A stretch of 64,000 nt of DNA from assembly GCA_011390205.1 (NCBI GenBank), contig JAABSX010000014.1:1-64000 (forward strand), in the 5' to 3' direction. Under the pieces are notes generated by a model, which saw only the letters and a list, made by a program, of their open reading frames with translations, was not told where the DNA came from and did no database searches. A program made the position numbers and the translations under genes. Shown here one piece after another: positions 26,966 through 35,709 of this stretch (positions within the stretch are counted from its first letter, which is position 1; each line of letters begins with the position of its first letter). The DNA comes from Microscillaceae bacterium. Lineage in GTDB: Bacteria; Bacteroidota; Bacteroidia; Cytophagales; Microscillaceae.

Positions 26966-28099
26966 ATGAAGTATTACCTCGTAGTCGGGGAGCGTTCGGG
27001 TGATTTGCACGCTGCCAACCTTATGAAAGCCCTGCAAAAAAAAGACCCTCAGGCTGAGTTTAGGTTTTGGGGAGGAGATGCCATGCAAGCTGTAGGAGGG
27101 CAGATGGTCAGGCACTACAAAGAAATGGCTTTTATGGGTTTTGTGGAGGTCTTGCAAAATTTGCGAACCATCCGCAAGTTTTTGAAAGCGTGCAAGCTAG
27201 ATATTGAGGCACACCAGCCCGATGTGGTCATTTTGGTAGATTATTCTAGCTTTAATATACGGATAGCCCAATACATCAAAAAGAAAAACATAGCTACCAA
27301 GATATACTATTACATTTCTCCCAAGATATGGGCTTGGGGGGTGAAGCGTGCCTATAAAATCAAAAGACTTATAGACAGAATGTTTGTCATCTTTCCGTTT
27401 GAGGTAGATTTTTATAAGCAGTTTGGCTATGAAGTGGATTTTGTGGGAAACCCTCTCTGGGATGCCATCCAAGACTTTAAACCCAATGCTGATTTTAAGG
27501 CACAAAACCAACTCAATGATGCCAAGCCTATCATTGCTCTTTTGCCAGGAAGCCGCAAACAAGAAGTAAGCAAGATACTGGGCAAAATGCTGGCAATAAG
27601 AACAGCATTTCCTCAATATCAGTGGGTAATCGCGGGAGTTTCTAACCTTCCAGAGGAGTATTACCGAGTGTATGATGCCCTGCCCGATGTGAAGGTAGTA
27701 TTTGACCAAACCTATGATTTGCTCCAAAATGCTGAGGCTGCCATCGTTACCTCAGGCACTGCCACGCTTGAGACAGCCCTCTTGGATGTGCCGCAGGTGG
27801 TCGTCTATCAGACCAGTTTTCTGACTTATCAGATAGTAAAATCACTTATCAAAGTAAAATATATTTCTTTGGTAAATCTAGTAGCAGAAAAAGAAGTAGT
27901 CAGAGAGTTGATTCAGCATGATTTCTCAAAAGATAATTTGACAAATGCCTTACAGAAAATAGTGCTTGGAGGAGAAAAAAGACAGAAAACATACACAGAC
28001 TACCAAGAAATGAGGGGAAGGCTAGGCAAGCAGGGCGCTTCTGAGACCACAGCCACACTCATCAGCCAGTACCTCCAAAAAGACATACCTCTTGGATAA
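26966..28099 (+). CDS. lpxB: Lipid-A-disaccharide synthase
   Basis: 377 residues, normal length. It condenses UDP-2,3-diacylglucosamine with lipid X to form the lipid A disaccharide at the inner membrane. It is a GT19 family GT-B fold: VGERSGDLHAANLMKAL at the N-terminus, GFVEVLQNL, the YYISPKIWAWG block near 125, then LPGSRKQEVSK near 195 and TSGTATLETALLDVPQVVVYQ near 280. It directly follows dusB. Its 3' end lies 3 bases from the convergent small gene at 28103, with no obvious terminator between. Confidence 0.95.
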   Translation: MKYYLVVGERSGDLHAANLMKALQKKDPQAEFRFWGGDAMQAVGGQMVRHYKEMAFMGFVEVLQNLRTIRKFLKACKLDIEAHQPDVVILVDYSSFNIRIAQYIKKKNIATKIYYYISPKIWAWGVKRAYKIKRLIDRMFVIFPFEVDFYKQFGYEVDFVGNPLWDAIQDFKPNADFKAQNQLNDAKPIIALLPGSRKQEVSKILGKMLAIRTAFPQYQWVIAGVSNLPEEYYRVYDALPDVKVVFDQTYDLLQNAEAAIVTSGTATLETALLDVPQVVVYQTSFLTYQIVKSLIKVKYISLVNLVAEKEVVRELIQHDFSKDNLTNALQKIVLGGEKRQKTYTDYQEMRGRLGKQGASETTATLISQYLQKDIPLG

Positions 28100-28102
28100 G
28101 AT

Positions 28103-28318
28103 TTAAGCCATCATCTCTACTTCATCGTGTACATCATCAGGAAGTCTGACTCCAGGCGGAAGGTCTAGCTTAGGAGGGGTCAAGTCAAAACCTGATCCAC
28201 CATCATCATCATCGTCAGATCCAGGGTTGCGGTTGCGTAGCTGTGCAATCCTGTAGCTTACATACATCAAGACGATTAAGTGTGCCAAAACAAGTAAAAA
28301 ATAGTCAAAAGAAAGCAT
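28103..28318 (-). CDS. Small membrane protein with acidic tail
   Basis: 71 residues: one N-terminal membrane helix (about 4-25), then RNRNPGS, a run of Asp (DDDDDGG) and a Pro-rich acidic tail ending EVEMMA. I do not recognise a family. The tail is probably cytoplasmic by the positive-inside rule. Coding is supported by an ATG, clean in-frame length and sense-strand composition, but no motif decides its function. It is convergent with lpxB, nearly touching it. An alternative is that it is the last gene in a transcript from the helicase upstream, more than 230 bases away. Confidence 0.6.
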   Translation of the reverse strand: MLSFDYFLLVLAHLIVLMYVSYRIAQLRNRNPGSDDDDDGGSGFDLTPPKLDLPPGVRLPDDVHDEVEMMA

Positions 28319-28551
28319 GGTATTGTGTTATAAGGTTTTCGATTTTTTTGTGTTCTAGGACTAAAATTACAAAAAAAAATCCAGAAAATCTAGTCCTAAT
28401 AATGAAGATGTCTTTTTAATTTTATCCAACTTTTAATTGGAAAGGCTAAACCATTGATTTATAAATCATTGGAAAGTAATTCATTCACTTATCTTTACCA
28501 GAAATAAAGCAGGATTCAGTTGCTTTGAGTAGTGGCAGCAAAGATATTACA

Positions 28552-29694
28552 CTAAAAACCGTGCAGATTTAGGTGCTCACTGTCTATAATCTCTACTATC
28601 TTCTTCATTTTCTTTTGAATCACCTCAAAGTGCTGTAAATCCTCTTCACTTACAAACGTGATCGCCTTGCCAGGGTTTTCTGCACGCCCTGTCCGCCCGA
28701 TTCGGTGTATAAAATCTTTGGGAGAGCGGGGCAGTTCGTAATTGATGACACAAGGCAAGAACTCAATATCTATGCCTCGAGCCAGTAAATCAGTGGTTAC
28801 CAGCACATTGAGTTTACCATTCTTAAAATCTTTGAGAGATTCTTTTCTATTGCCTTGTGTTTTTTTGCTATGAATGGCTCGGGCATCTATGCCATTTTTG
28901 ATAAGTTTATTGCTCACTTGGTCTGCCTGATAGATAGAAGAAGTAAAGACGAGTACTTGTTTTATTTCGGATTTTTTGATGAGGTAGCGCAGCAGTGGGC
29001 CTCTTTTTTCATTGCTGACCTGATAGGCTTCTTGCTGGATGAGGTCTAGGCTTTGTTTTTCGGGGATAATCTCTATGACAAGTGCCTGCTGCATGATTAC
29101 CTGTTGTATGCGCTGTATATCAGGGCTAAGTGTAGCCGAGAACAATAGATTTTGACGCTTAGGAGGCAGTAAATCCAGTATTTTGTCCATTTCTTCCTGA
29201 AAACCGAGGTGAAGCATTTTGTCTGCCTCATCTAATACAAGGGTATCTAAGTCTGCAAAATGCACAGCATTTGCCCTGTGCAGCTCTAGTAATCTTCCAG
29301 GTGTAGCGATTAGCACATTGCTGTGTTGGATAGACTGCATCTGAGGATTGATAGAAACCCCTCCATGTATGGAGAGTGATTTGAATCTGAAGGGTAAAAT
29401 TTCTCCAAATTTTTTGAATACTTCGCCTACCTGTATGGCGAGCTCTCGGGTAGGCACTAGCACCAGCACCTGAATGTGCCTACTTTTGGGTGCAGGTTTT
29501 CCTTCGAGATTGCTCAGAATAGGCAGCACATAACAGGCAGTCTTGCCTGAGCCTGTCTGTGCAATGCCAAGTATATCTTTTTTTGCAAGAATGGCAGGGA
29601 TGGCCCTCTCTTGAATCGGGTAAGGTTTTGTATAGTTTTGGCTTTTGAGGGCGGCTACTAGATAAGGGGAAAGCCCCAAGGTATCAAAAGGCAT
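28552..29694 (-). CDS. rhlE: DEAD-box RNA helicase, RhlE-like
   Basis: 380 residues, a compact helicase core with almost no C-terminal extension. All motifs are present: the Q motif (YTKPYPIQ), Walker A AQTGSGKT, PTRELAIQ, TPGRLLEL, DEAD, SAT, RGIDIEF and HRIGRTGRAE. Such proteins unwind RNA in ribosome assembly or mRNA turnover. RhlE is the nearest named group, but orthology is not proven. It is monocistronic, with a -7 box 27 bases upstream of the ATG. A second DEAD-box gene (53227) of a different subtype is also in the window. Confidence 0.88.
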   Translation of the reverse strand: MPFDTLGLSPYLVAALKSQNYTKPYPIQERAIPAILAKKDILGIAQTGSGKTACYVLPILSNLEGKPAPKSRHIQVLVLVPTRELAIQVGEVFKKFGEILPFRFKSLSIHGGVSINPQMQSIQHSNVLIATPGRLLELHRANAVHFADLDTLVLDEADKMLHLGFQEEMDKILDLLPPKRQNLLFSATLSPDIQRIQQVIMQQALVIEIIPEKQSLDLIQQEAYQVSNEKRGPLLRYLIKKSEIKQVLVFTSSIYQADQVSNKLIKNGIDARAIHSKKTQGNRKESLKDFKNGKLNVLVTTDLLARGIDIEFLPCVINYELPRSPKDFIHRIGRTGRAENPGKAITFVSEEDLQHFEVIQKKMKKIVEIIDSEHLNLHGF

Positions 29695-29720
29695 ATAGAC
29701 TTAAATTTGAGTGATAGATA

Positions 29721-29728
29721 CAAAGTTA
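29721..29728 (-). promoter_or_regulatory. -7 box for the RhlE-like helicase
   Basis: The minus strand reads TAACTTTG, matching TAnnTTTG, 27 bases upstream of the helicase ATG. No convincing -33 element at 19-21 bases. Confidence 0.4.
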
Positions 29729-29782
29729 AAAGGAATATCAGCAAGATGGGGTGCATCAGCCTAAATTTGTTGTGAAATACAG

Positions 29783-29929
29783 ATGAAGAGGTATTTAGAA
29801 GATGGGGGTGTTTTTGGTGATTCTAGCACTCGAAGCTATGCAGACAGCGCTATTTGCACAAGTGATGAATTATTTAAGGACTATGCGGATGGAAATAGAT
29901 TTGTTGTTAAATTTTGGTTTGAGACCTAA
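29783..29929 (+). CDS. Possible 48-residue protein
   Basis: An ATG-to-TAA frame of 48 codons with balanced composition (EDGGVFGDSSTRSYADS in the first half, NRFVVKFWFE near the end). There is no signal peptide or recognised family. It could be a small soluble protein, the relic of a larger gene, or chance. It lies antisense to nothing and between a helicase promoter and tRNA genes. Conservation in relatives would decide; evidence here is weak. Confidence 0.25.
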   Translation: MKRYLEDGGVFGDSSTRSYADSAICTSDELFKDYADGNRFVVKFWFET

Positions 29930-29997
29930 TATTGGAGAGTATGTTTTCTTGGGTGAGGAGAAATTTTGATTGATTGAGCTGTGGAGCATAAATAAAG

Positions 29998-30080
29998 TAC
30001 CAGAAGTGGGACTTGAACCCACACGACCCGAAGGTCACAAGATTTTAAGTCTTGCGTGTCTACCATTCCACCATTCCGGC
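29998..30080 (-). tRNA. tRNA-Leu (UAA)
   Basis: Cloverleaf on the minus strand: acceptor GCCGGAA pairs with TTCTGGT (two G-U pairs), anticodon loop CTTAAAA with anticodon UAA, a class II variable arm (TGACCTTCGGGTCG) and T loop GTTCAAGTC. The CCA end is not encoded. It decodes UUA, and UUG by wobble. It lies 33 bases downstream of tRNA-Gly, so the two are probably co-transcribed. Confidence 0.95.
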
Positions 30081-30113
30081 TTTTTATTAGATAGTGCGTA
30101 TCGAATAAAAAAG

Positions 30114-30186
30114 AGCGAAAGACGGGGTTCGAACCCGCGACCTCGACCTTGGCAAGGTCGCGCTCTACCAACTGAGCTACTTTCGC
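30114..30186 (-). tRNA. tRNA-Gly (GCC)
   Basis: Cloverleaf on the minus strand: acceptor GCGAAAG/CTTTCGC perfectly paired, D arm AGCTCAGTTGGTAGAGC, anticodon loop TTGCCAA with anticodon GCC, T loop GGTTCGAACCC. CCA is not encoded. It is first of the two-gene tRNA unit and decodes GGC/GGU. Confidence 0.96.
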
Positions 30187-30260
30187 TTATATACTGTCGC
30201 TATCGGAGTACAAAAGTAGTAGGGTAATTTTTAAATTCCAAATTTTTTCGTGAAAAAAAA

Positions 30261-31931
30261 TCAATTTTCATTTTTCTCCTGTTTTTCCTTTCTTTTTTTC
30301 TTGTTTTTAGGCTCTTTGCCAGTGTCAGCATCGGCGAGTTTTTCCTCTTCTAGTATTTGGTAGCTAAGTTTGGTGAGGTGAAATACTTTTTTGCCCAGTA
30401 TCCCATCTTGGCTAGCACCTCCTTTGAGTCGTTGCTCACCGAAGAGTAAGTAATGATTGTCGTACCAGTGAATATACTCATTCCAAGTATTGTCATTGAC
30501 GGCATAGTCTGCCAAGATGACTTTAATCTCTTGTTTGGTTTCTTTTTTGACCTCTCTGTATCTGTGGATTGATTTAGAGTAGATATCTGCATCTTTGATA
30601 TAAGAAAGGATAAGGCTATCACCAAGATACCCTAGTGCTGTGATTTGCTTTCGTTCGGAGGCTTCTACTTTATCTATTGCCATGGAGTTATCCCAGAGTA
30701 ATCTTCCTTTGGTATCAAAGCCACAAATGATGACATAATTGTACTGCAGGCTGAGGTTTGAGTTGTTTTGATAAGGATAAAAATTTCTGCCATAGCTATA
30801 AGGTGAGTTATAAAAAGTATTGTTGGCAGTGCCGTATCTTCCGAGCCCATAGCGCTGTATGTCATTGGTATTGGCATTAGAATTATAGTAGCCTTCCATA
30901 AGCATGATGAGCTGCCCATTGTATTCTATGAGTTCTTCTTGGAGGTCTATTTTCCTATTGAGGTTAAAATCTTTTCCTTTTTTTCGTTTTTTTTCTATTC
31001 TTTTTTGCCATCTGTCGGCGGTTTTTTCTCCATAATAATTGAAGAAATTACCAAAATCTGTAAACTGATGATATTGAATGCTTTTTTGCTCTCCTTTTTC
31101 AAATTTAGCGACATAGACCCCCTGTGGTGTTTTTGCACAGTTGATGGAGTAAGTGCCGATGAGCATTTTTTGGAGATTGTCTTGGGTATAGACCAAACCC
31201 TCTCTGACTGTGCGTGTGCCCTTGTCTTTGATGAGCATTTGGTTGCCTATACCGATGAGCTGCGAATAAGGCTTGACCACTATCTCACAGCGGCGTGTAT
31301 TGCTGGTGCTAATCACGAAATAAATCTGCTTATGCGCTACATCGGTCTGCACGAGTCTTACCTCTTCTTTGTTTTCATAAAATGCAGGAAGGACTTTGCT
31401 AAACTGATTTAAGAAATTAAAACTCATCACTACAGGTTTAGCACTAAACTCCCCGATTACATAGGCATAGTCATCTATGGCATAGTAGAGGTTCACTTTA
31501 ATCTTGACAGGGGGTGTAAACTGAAATACCTGCCCCTCACCTGTATATACCTGTAGCTGAAAGATAGAAATCTCTAGGCTTGATTGGTCTTGCACAAAAA
31601 AATACAAATACTTATCCTTGTCAAAATAAGTGTATCTATTTTGAGTAAAAATATAGGGGATGACATAGCTCTGCTCTTTGAATATTTGGAGATTTTTATC
31701 AAAAAAAGACATTTTAAATTCCTTATCCTTGGCGTATCTCCAAGGCTCTGTCAGGTTGATAAGGATAAGCCCTTCTTTTCCGAGGGAAATTACCTCAAAA
31801 TCATCTTCGTCTTGGCGTTTGGTAGGGATTTCATACCGTTGGCTGACCAGCATCTGGGCGAGTAATTCGCACAGCCCTGCGGAAAACAAAGACATCATAC
31901 AGACAAGAGTGAATTTTAAGAATATACGCAT
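30261..31931 (-). CDS. Exported protein of unknown function, probable beta-propeller
   Basis: 556 residues. A signal peptide (about 1-25) is followed by a long beta-rich body with recurring Tyr/Phe-rich strands (YAIDDYAYVIGEF, DKDKYLYFFVQDQSS, YVIICGFDTKGRLLWD) that looks like a propeller or similar repeat fold. A Lys-rich stretch is at about 330-345, and the last 20 residues are almost entirely Lys, Glu and Asn. I do not recognise the family. The FDTKGRLLWDNSMAI block resembles blades in PQQ/Kelch-like exported proteins. It ends about 75 bases after the tRNA pair and has its own 5' region. The localisation call is firm; the role is unknown. Confidence 0.7.
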   Translation of the reverse strand: MRIFLKFTLVCMMSLFSAGLCELLAQMLVSQRYEIPTKRQDEDDFEVISLGKEGLILINLTEPWRYAKDKEFKMSFFDKNLQIFKEQSYVIPYIFTQNRYTYFDKDKYLYFFVQDQSSLEISIFQLQVYTGEGQVFQFTPPVKIKVNLYYAIDDYAYVIGEFSAKPVVMSFNFLNQFSKVLPAFYENKEEVRLVQTDVAHKQIYFVISTSNTRRCEIVVKPYSQLIGIGNQMLIKDKGTRTVREGLVYTQDNLQKMLIGTYSINCAKTPQGVYVAKFEKGEQKSIQYHQFTDFGNFFNYYGEKTADRWQKRIEKKRKKGKDFNLNRKIDLQEELIEYNGQLIMLMEGYYNSNANTNDIQRYGLGRYGTANNTFYNSPYSYGRNFYPYQNNSNLSLQYNYVIICGFDTKGRLLWDNSMAIDKVEASERKQITALGYLGDSLILSYIKDADIYSKSIHRYREVKKETKQEIKVILADYAVNDNTWNEYIHWYDNHYLLFGEQRLKGGASQDGILGKKVFHLTKLSYQILEEEKLADADTGKEPKNKKKRKEKQEKNEN

Positions 31932-32031
31932 TTTTTTATTTTTAAAACAGATTAAGTGATGGTTTGTTTTGTGACTGCCCTCTTCGCTGAGGAAAGCAAA
32001 GCCTAAGATGTAATTAATGAAGATTCTTAGT

Positions 32032-32039
32032 TATCTTTG
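32032..32039 (+). promoter_or_regulatory. -7 box upstream of the GNAT gene
   Basis: TATCTTTG, a good TAnnTTTG match, 42 bases before the ATG at 32082. No TTG at the usual -33 distance. Confidence 0.4.
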
Positions 32040-32081
32040 AGTTTAAGTTAGTTATTCTCAACATAAAAAGCAATTTTTTTG

Positions 32082-32516
32082 ATGCTAGAAGTCAGATTAG
32101 TCCAAGATGAGTCACAAAAAAAGGTGGCCTTTCAAATTAGAGAAGAAGTATTTGTGAAAGAGCAAAATGTACCTCAAGATTTAGAGTACGATGAGTTTGA
32201 GGATGCTTCACGTCATTTTTTGGCTTATGCCGATGGCAAACCCTGCGGCACAGCACGCTGGAGAGAAACCAGCAAGGGCATCAAACTTGAGCGTTTTGCG
32301 GTGCTAGAAGATTTTAGAAGCGCACAGGTAGGCTCTGCACTCGTAAAAACCGTCTTAGAAGACATTCTTGCCCATTCAGGCTACACAGGGCAGATACTTT
32401 ACCTGCATGCACAGCTCAATGCCATGCCCTTATACAAAAAATTTAACTTTGAAATAGAAGGAGATGAGTTTATAGAAGCAGACATTCGCCACGTAAAAAT
32501 GGTCTGGAATGGATAA
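32082..32516 (+). CDS. GNAT-family N-acetyltransferase
   Basis: 144 residues from the ATG at 32082; the codon before it, TTG, could also be read as a start. One GNAT fold: a beta1 strand with VFVKEQNVPQDLEYDEFED, the FLAYADGKPCGTARW strand, the acetyl-CoA binding loop FRSAQVGSALVKTVLED, and YLHAQLNAMPLYKKFNFE at the end. It resembles the ElaA/YitI-like subgroup (EVFVxEQxVP). The substrate cannot be predicted. It is 46 bases upstream of plsC on the same strand, so co-transcription is likely. Confidence 0.87.
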   Translation: MLEVRLVQDESQKKVAFQIREEVFVKEQNVPQDLEYDEFEDASRHFLAYADGKPCGTARWRETSKGIKLERFAVLEDFRSAQVGSALVKTVLEDILAHSGYTGQILYLHAQLNAMPLYKKFNFEIEGDEFIEADIRHVKMVWNG

Positions 32517-32562
32517 TCAACCTTATGATGAAAAACCTCTTAACCCACCTCAATCAATCTAA

Positions 32563-33309
32563 ATGATGAAGAAAATCTTACAAAGGCTGTATTTTATCTG
32601 GATGGCGTGGTGGTTTGTCTTTGGATTTTTGCTGATATTGCCTTTTATTTTGCTGATTTTACAAAGAGAAAAGTGGCATAAATACTACTATCCCCTCACA
32701 TGGTTTTGGGCAAAAATGTTTTATACATTTAATCTGATACCTGTCCGAAAGGTTTGGCACTTCACCCCTTCCAAAAAACAGCAGTATGTCTATTGCCCCA
32801 ATCACTTTGCTTTTTTGGATATTCCTATTCTGACACTTACCATGCCTGCTTTCTTTGCCTTTGTGGGCTTGCACGACCTCAAAAAGATTCCTGTCTTCGG
32901 CTATATGTATCGCAAAATCCACATCACCGTAGATAGGGCCAGTGCAAGAGATAGGTATGCTACCTTTCAAAAATCTAAGGAAGCTCTCACAAATGGCAAA
33001 AATTTGGTGATATTCCCCGAAGGAGGCATCTGGACAGAAGATTTTCCGAAACTCTCAGCCTTTAAAGAGGGGCCTTTCAGGATAGCCATAGAGACACAAG
33101 TGCCTATAGTGCCTGTTACGATTCCTTTTAACTGGAAAATGATGCCCGTATTTGATTACAAAAAATTGGCTTGGCACAGGCAAGAAGTGATTTTTCACGA
33201 GCCTATCCCCACAAAAGGAATGACTCTAAAAGATACCAAAGCCCTACAGCAGCAAACCTATGAGGTAATCAATCAACAATTACGAGCCTCTCATCAAAGT
33301 AAAAAATAA
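32563..33309 (+). CDS. plsC: 1-acyl-sn-glycerol-3-phosphate acyltransferase
   Basis: 248 residues. It transfers an acyl group to lysophosphatidate to give phosphatidate at the inner membrane, feeding cdsA. Family motifs: one N-terminal membrane helix (about 12-33), the catalytic HX4D box as HFAFLD (His81, Asp86), the second block FGYMYRKIHITVDRAS, FPEGGIW near 150, and VPIVPVTIPFNW near 185. The length is typical. It sits downstream of the GNAT gene; a gap of about 260 bases then separates it from pdhA. Confidence 0.9.
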   Translation: MMKKILQRLYFIWMAWWFVFGFLLILPFILLILQREKWHKYYYPLTWFWAKMFYTFNLIPVRKVWHFTPSKKQQYVYCPNHFAFLDIPILTLTMPAFFAFVGLHDLKKIPVFGYMYRKIHITVDRASARDRYATFQKSKEALTNGKNLVIFPEGGIWTEDFPKLSAFKEGPFRIAIETQVPIVPVTIPFNWKMMPVFDYKKLAWHRQEVIFHEPIPTKGMTLKDTKALQQQTYEVINQQLRASHQSKK

Positions 33310-33571
33310 ACACTTAGAAGCTAAATAATTACTTGATAATCAGATATTTAGCCTTAAATAAAAAATTATTTTGATAAACATCTAAGCCAAAATAATTGGG
33401 ATTATTCATTGGCTTACTCTAAAAATCTTATTTTTTTTGTAATTTGGTACGCTCAGTGTAAGCAATCTAACATAAAAGAGATAGCAGAAAATCTTGAAAA
33501 ACAAGTAATTGACCTCATACAAAGACTCCAATATCTCACAATATTCATCATTTATAAACAATAAAATTCAC

Positions 33572-34603
33572 ATGGCAAGTACAGAAACCAAATCTAAAGC
33601 AAAAAGCAAAGCAAAAACAGCATACCCCAAAGATACCTACATGTATTGGTACCGTAGTATGCTTCTACAGCGCCGCTTTGAAGAAAAAGCAGGGCAACTC
33701 TACCTCAAACAAAAAATTAGAGGCTTTTGTCATTTATACATCGGGCAAGAAGCCAGTACCTCAGGTGCAGCAAGTGCACTCCAAAAAGGCGATAAATGGA
33801 TTACTGCGTACCGTGACCATGGGCATCCGCTCGCACTCGGCACTTCTCCCAACAAAATCATGGCAGAACTTTTTGCAAAAAATACAGGTGTATCAAGAGG
33901 GAAAGGCGGCTCTATGCACCTTTTTGACAAAGAAGTAAACTTTATGGGTGGCCATGGCATCGTAGGAGGGCAAATCCCACTAGGAGCTGGAATAGCTTTT
34001 GCCGAAAAATACAACAAAACCGATAACCTCTGTATCTGCTATATGGGTGATGGGGCTGTCAGGCAAGGTGCTTTTCACGAAGCTCTTAACATCGCAATGA
34101 CTTGGAAACTCCCTGTTATTTATGTCATCGAAAACAACGGATACGCCATGGGTACTTCCGTCAAACGGACTTCTAATGTTACAGAATTACACCAGCTCGG
34201 CGAAGCCTATGACATGCCCTCCGAAGGGGTAGATGCAATGAGCGTAGAAAATGTACATGAAGCCGTGGCACGTGCCGCCGAAAGAGCCAGAAAGGGAGAT
34301 GGCCCTACTTTGCTGGAGTTTAAAACATACCGATTCAAAGGACACTCTATGTCTGACCCTGCCAAGTATCGCACCAAAGAAGAGCTAGAACATTACAAAT
34401 CTCTGGACTCCATAGAGCAGGTGAAGCAGACCATCCTAAGTAAAAAAATGTCCACAGAAGAAGAACTCAAAGCTATAGATGACGAAATCAAAGCACAGGT
34501 GCAAGAGTCGGTAGATTTTGCCGAAGACTCTCCCTACCCTGATGCAAGTGAAGCATTCGAGGATGTCTATGTGCAGACAGACTACCCCTTTATCAAAGAG
34601 TAA
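33572..34603 (+). CDS. pdhA: Pyruvate dehydrogenase E1 component, alpha subunit
   Basis: 343 residues from the ATG at 33572; the frame is open upstream to 33509 but that part is unlike the family. The TPP-binding motif runs from GDG (159-161) to NN (188-189). HRDHGHPLALG-type and YRFKGHSMSDPAKYR phospho-loops surround the active site. The Lys/Ala-rich N-terminal tail is unusual but harmless. Together with a beta subunit it decarboxylates pyruvate for the PDH complex. No pdhB or E2 gene follows here, so the beta subunit must be encoded elsewhere, which is common in Bacteroidota. Strong terminator downstream. Confidence 0.94.
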   Translation: MASTETKSKAKSKAKTAYPKDTYMYWYRSMLLQRRFEEKAGQLYLKQKIRGFCHLYIGQEASTSGAASALQKGDKWITAYRDHGHPLALGTSPNKIMAELFAKNTGVSRGKGGSMHLFDKEVNFMGGHGIVGGQIPLGAGIAFAEKYNKTDNLCICYMGDGAVRQGAFHEALNIAMTWKLPVIYVIENNGYAMGTSVKRTSNVTELHQLGEAYDMPSEGVDAMSVENVHEAVARAAERARKGDGPTLLEFKTYRFKGHSMSDPAKYRTKEELEHYKSLDSIEQVKQTILSKKMSTEEELKAIDDEIKAQVQESVDFAEDSPYPDASEAFEDVYVQTDYPFIKE

Positions 34604-34633
34604 AAAAGAAGTGTCTTCTCATTCAAAAATATC

Positions 34634-34670
34634 AAAAGGTGCATTTACAGGATTGTAACTGCGCCTTTTT
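34634..34670 (+). terminator. Terminator after pdhA
   Basis: A long hairpin: AAAAGGTGCA (34634-34643) pairs with TGCGCCTTTT (34660-34669, one G-U), with an inner TTACA/TGTAA stem and a small loop. The 3' arm runs into T residues. Confidence 0.85.
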
Positions 34671-34722
34671 GCTTTGATAATTGCCCTCACTGATACCCCA
34701 CCTAACCCATAAACATCAAAAT

Positions 34723-35604
34723 ATGCACTATCAGAATTTAGGAAAATCAGACTTAAAAGTAAGTCAAATCAGCCTAGGCTGTATGTCATTAGGTACTGAA
34801 CATGCCTCTAATGCCAAAATTATCCAGCAAGCCTATGACCAAGGAATCAATTTCTTCGATACCGCAGATTTGTATCATCAAGGGCAAAATGAAGAAAGCC
34901 TAGGAAAAGCGCTCAAACCCATACGCCAAAAGACCATCATAGCCACTAAAGTAGGCAACCAAATACGCAAAGATGGCACAGGCTGGGACTGGAATCCGAG
35001 CAAGGCTTATATCTTAGAATCTGTAAATCACAGCTTACGCCGCCTACAGACTGACTATATAGACCTCTATCAGCTACATGGAGGCACTATAGATGACCCC
35101 ATAGAAGAGAGCATAGAGGCTTTTGAGCAGCTCAAGAAAGAAGGCAAAATTCGATATTATGGTATCTCATCTATCCGCCCCAATGTAATCCGTGAATACA
35201 TCCAAAAATCTAACATTACCAGCGTGATGATGCAATACAGTTTGCTAGACCGCCGCCCCGAAGAAACTTGCCTGGATTTACTCCAAGAGGCAGGCATCTC
35301 GATCATCAGCAGAGGCGCACTCGCCAAAGGATTACTCCTAGATAAAAAACCCATAGAATACTTAGATTATACCCAAGAGGAAGTAGCAAAAATACAACAG
35401 CGCAGCCAAGCACTGGGCAAGCCCTTGGCACAAGCCATCACATTTGTGCTGCAGCAGCCTGCCATCACATCAGCGGTGATAGGCATACGCACAATGGCAC
35501 AGCTCAAAGATGTCTTAAATGCAGCTTATGATGAGATAAAAGAAGAAGCCCTAACACAACTAAGAAAGGTACTAAAGCCCAAGCAATATGATGAACACCG
35601 ATGA
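34723..35604 (+). CDS. Aldo/keto reductase
   Basis: 293 residues from the ATG at 34723, which gives the standard MHYQNLGKSDLKVSQISLG opening; an upstream reading from 34681 adds 14 unsupported residues. It is an NADPH-dependent TIM-barrel oxidoreductase. The catalytic tetrad is visible: Asp46, Tyr51, Lys76 and His119 (DTADLYHQG, IIATKVGN, LYQLHG). The C-terminal NADP site IGIRTMAQLKDVL is near 265. The substrate is unknown; closest in style to YghZ/perakine-type reductases. It stands alone. Confidence 0.92.
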   Translation: MHYQNLGKSDLKVSQISLGCMSLGTEHASNAKIIQQAYDQGINFFDTADLYHQGQNEESLGKALKPIRQKTIIATKVGNQIRKDGTGWDWNPSKAYILESVNHSLRRLQTDYIDLYQLHGGTIDDPIEESIEAFEQLKKEGKIRYYGISSIRPNVIREYIQKSNITSVMMQYSLLDRRPEETCLDLLQEAGISIISRGALAKGLLLDKKPIEYLDYTQEEVAKIQQRSQALGKPLAQAITFVLQQPAITSAVIGIRTMAQLKDVLNAAYDEIKEEALTQLRKVLKPKQYDEHR

Positions 35605-35649
35605 AATTAGATAGAATGTTTTTTAGGAAAGGGGACTGAAATTAACTAC

Positions 35650-35682
35650 AAAAAAAAAGCCTTCAAACAATTTTGAAGACTT
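35650..35682 (-). terminator. Terminator for the small exported protein gene
   Basis: An inverted repeat CTTCAAA (35661-35667)/TTTGAAG (35672-35678), extended by AAAG/CTTT with a mismatch. On the minus strand the stem is followed by a run of about eight U. It may also stop the aldo/keto reductase transcript. Confidence 0.7.
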
Positions 35683-35709
35683 TAAATTACAGATTTTCGC
35701 TAGGTCAAA

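Larger units (their letters stand above)
29695..29997. other. 303-bp gap between helicase promoter and tRNA genes
   Basis: It contains the minus-strand -7 box TAACTTTG (29721-29728) for the helicase and a possible 48-codon plus-strand ORF at 29783-29929. No terminator hairpin was seen downstream of tRNA-Leu. Confidence 0.4.

Noticed and set aside
29998-30186. Integration site at the tRNA pair
   Set aside because: Both tRNA genes are complete and no integrase or direct repeat of a tRNA end was found nearby.
30939-31959. Several plus-strand frames of 93-157 codons opposite the 556-residue exported protein
   Set aside because: Shadow frames of a gene with signal peptide; no starts or motifs of their own.
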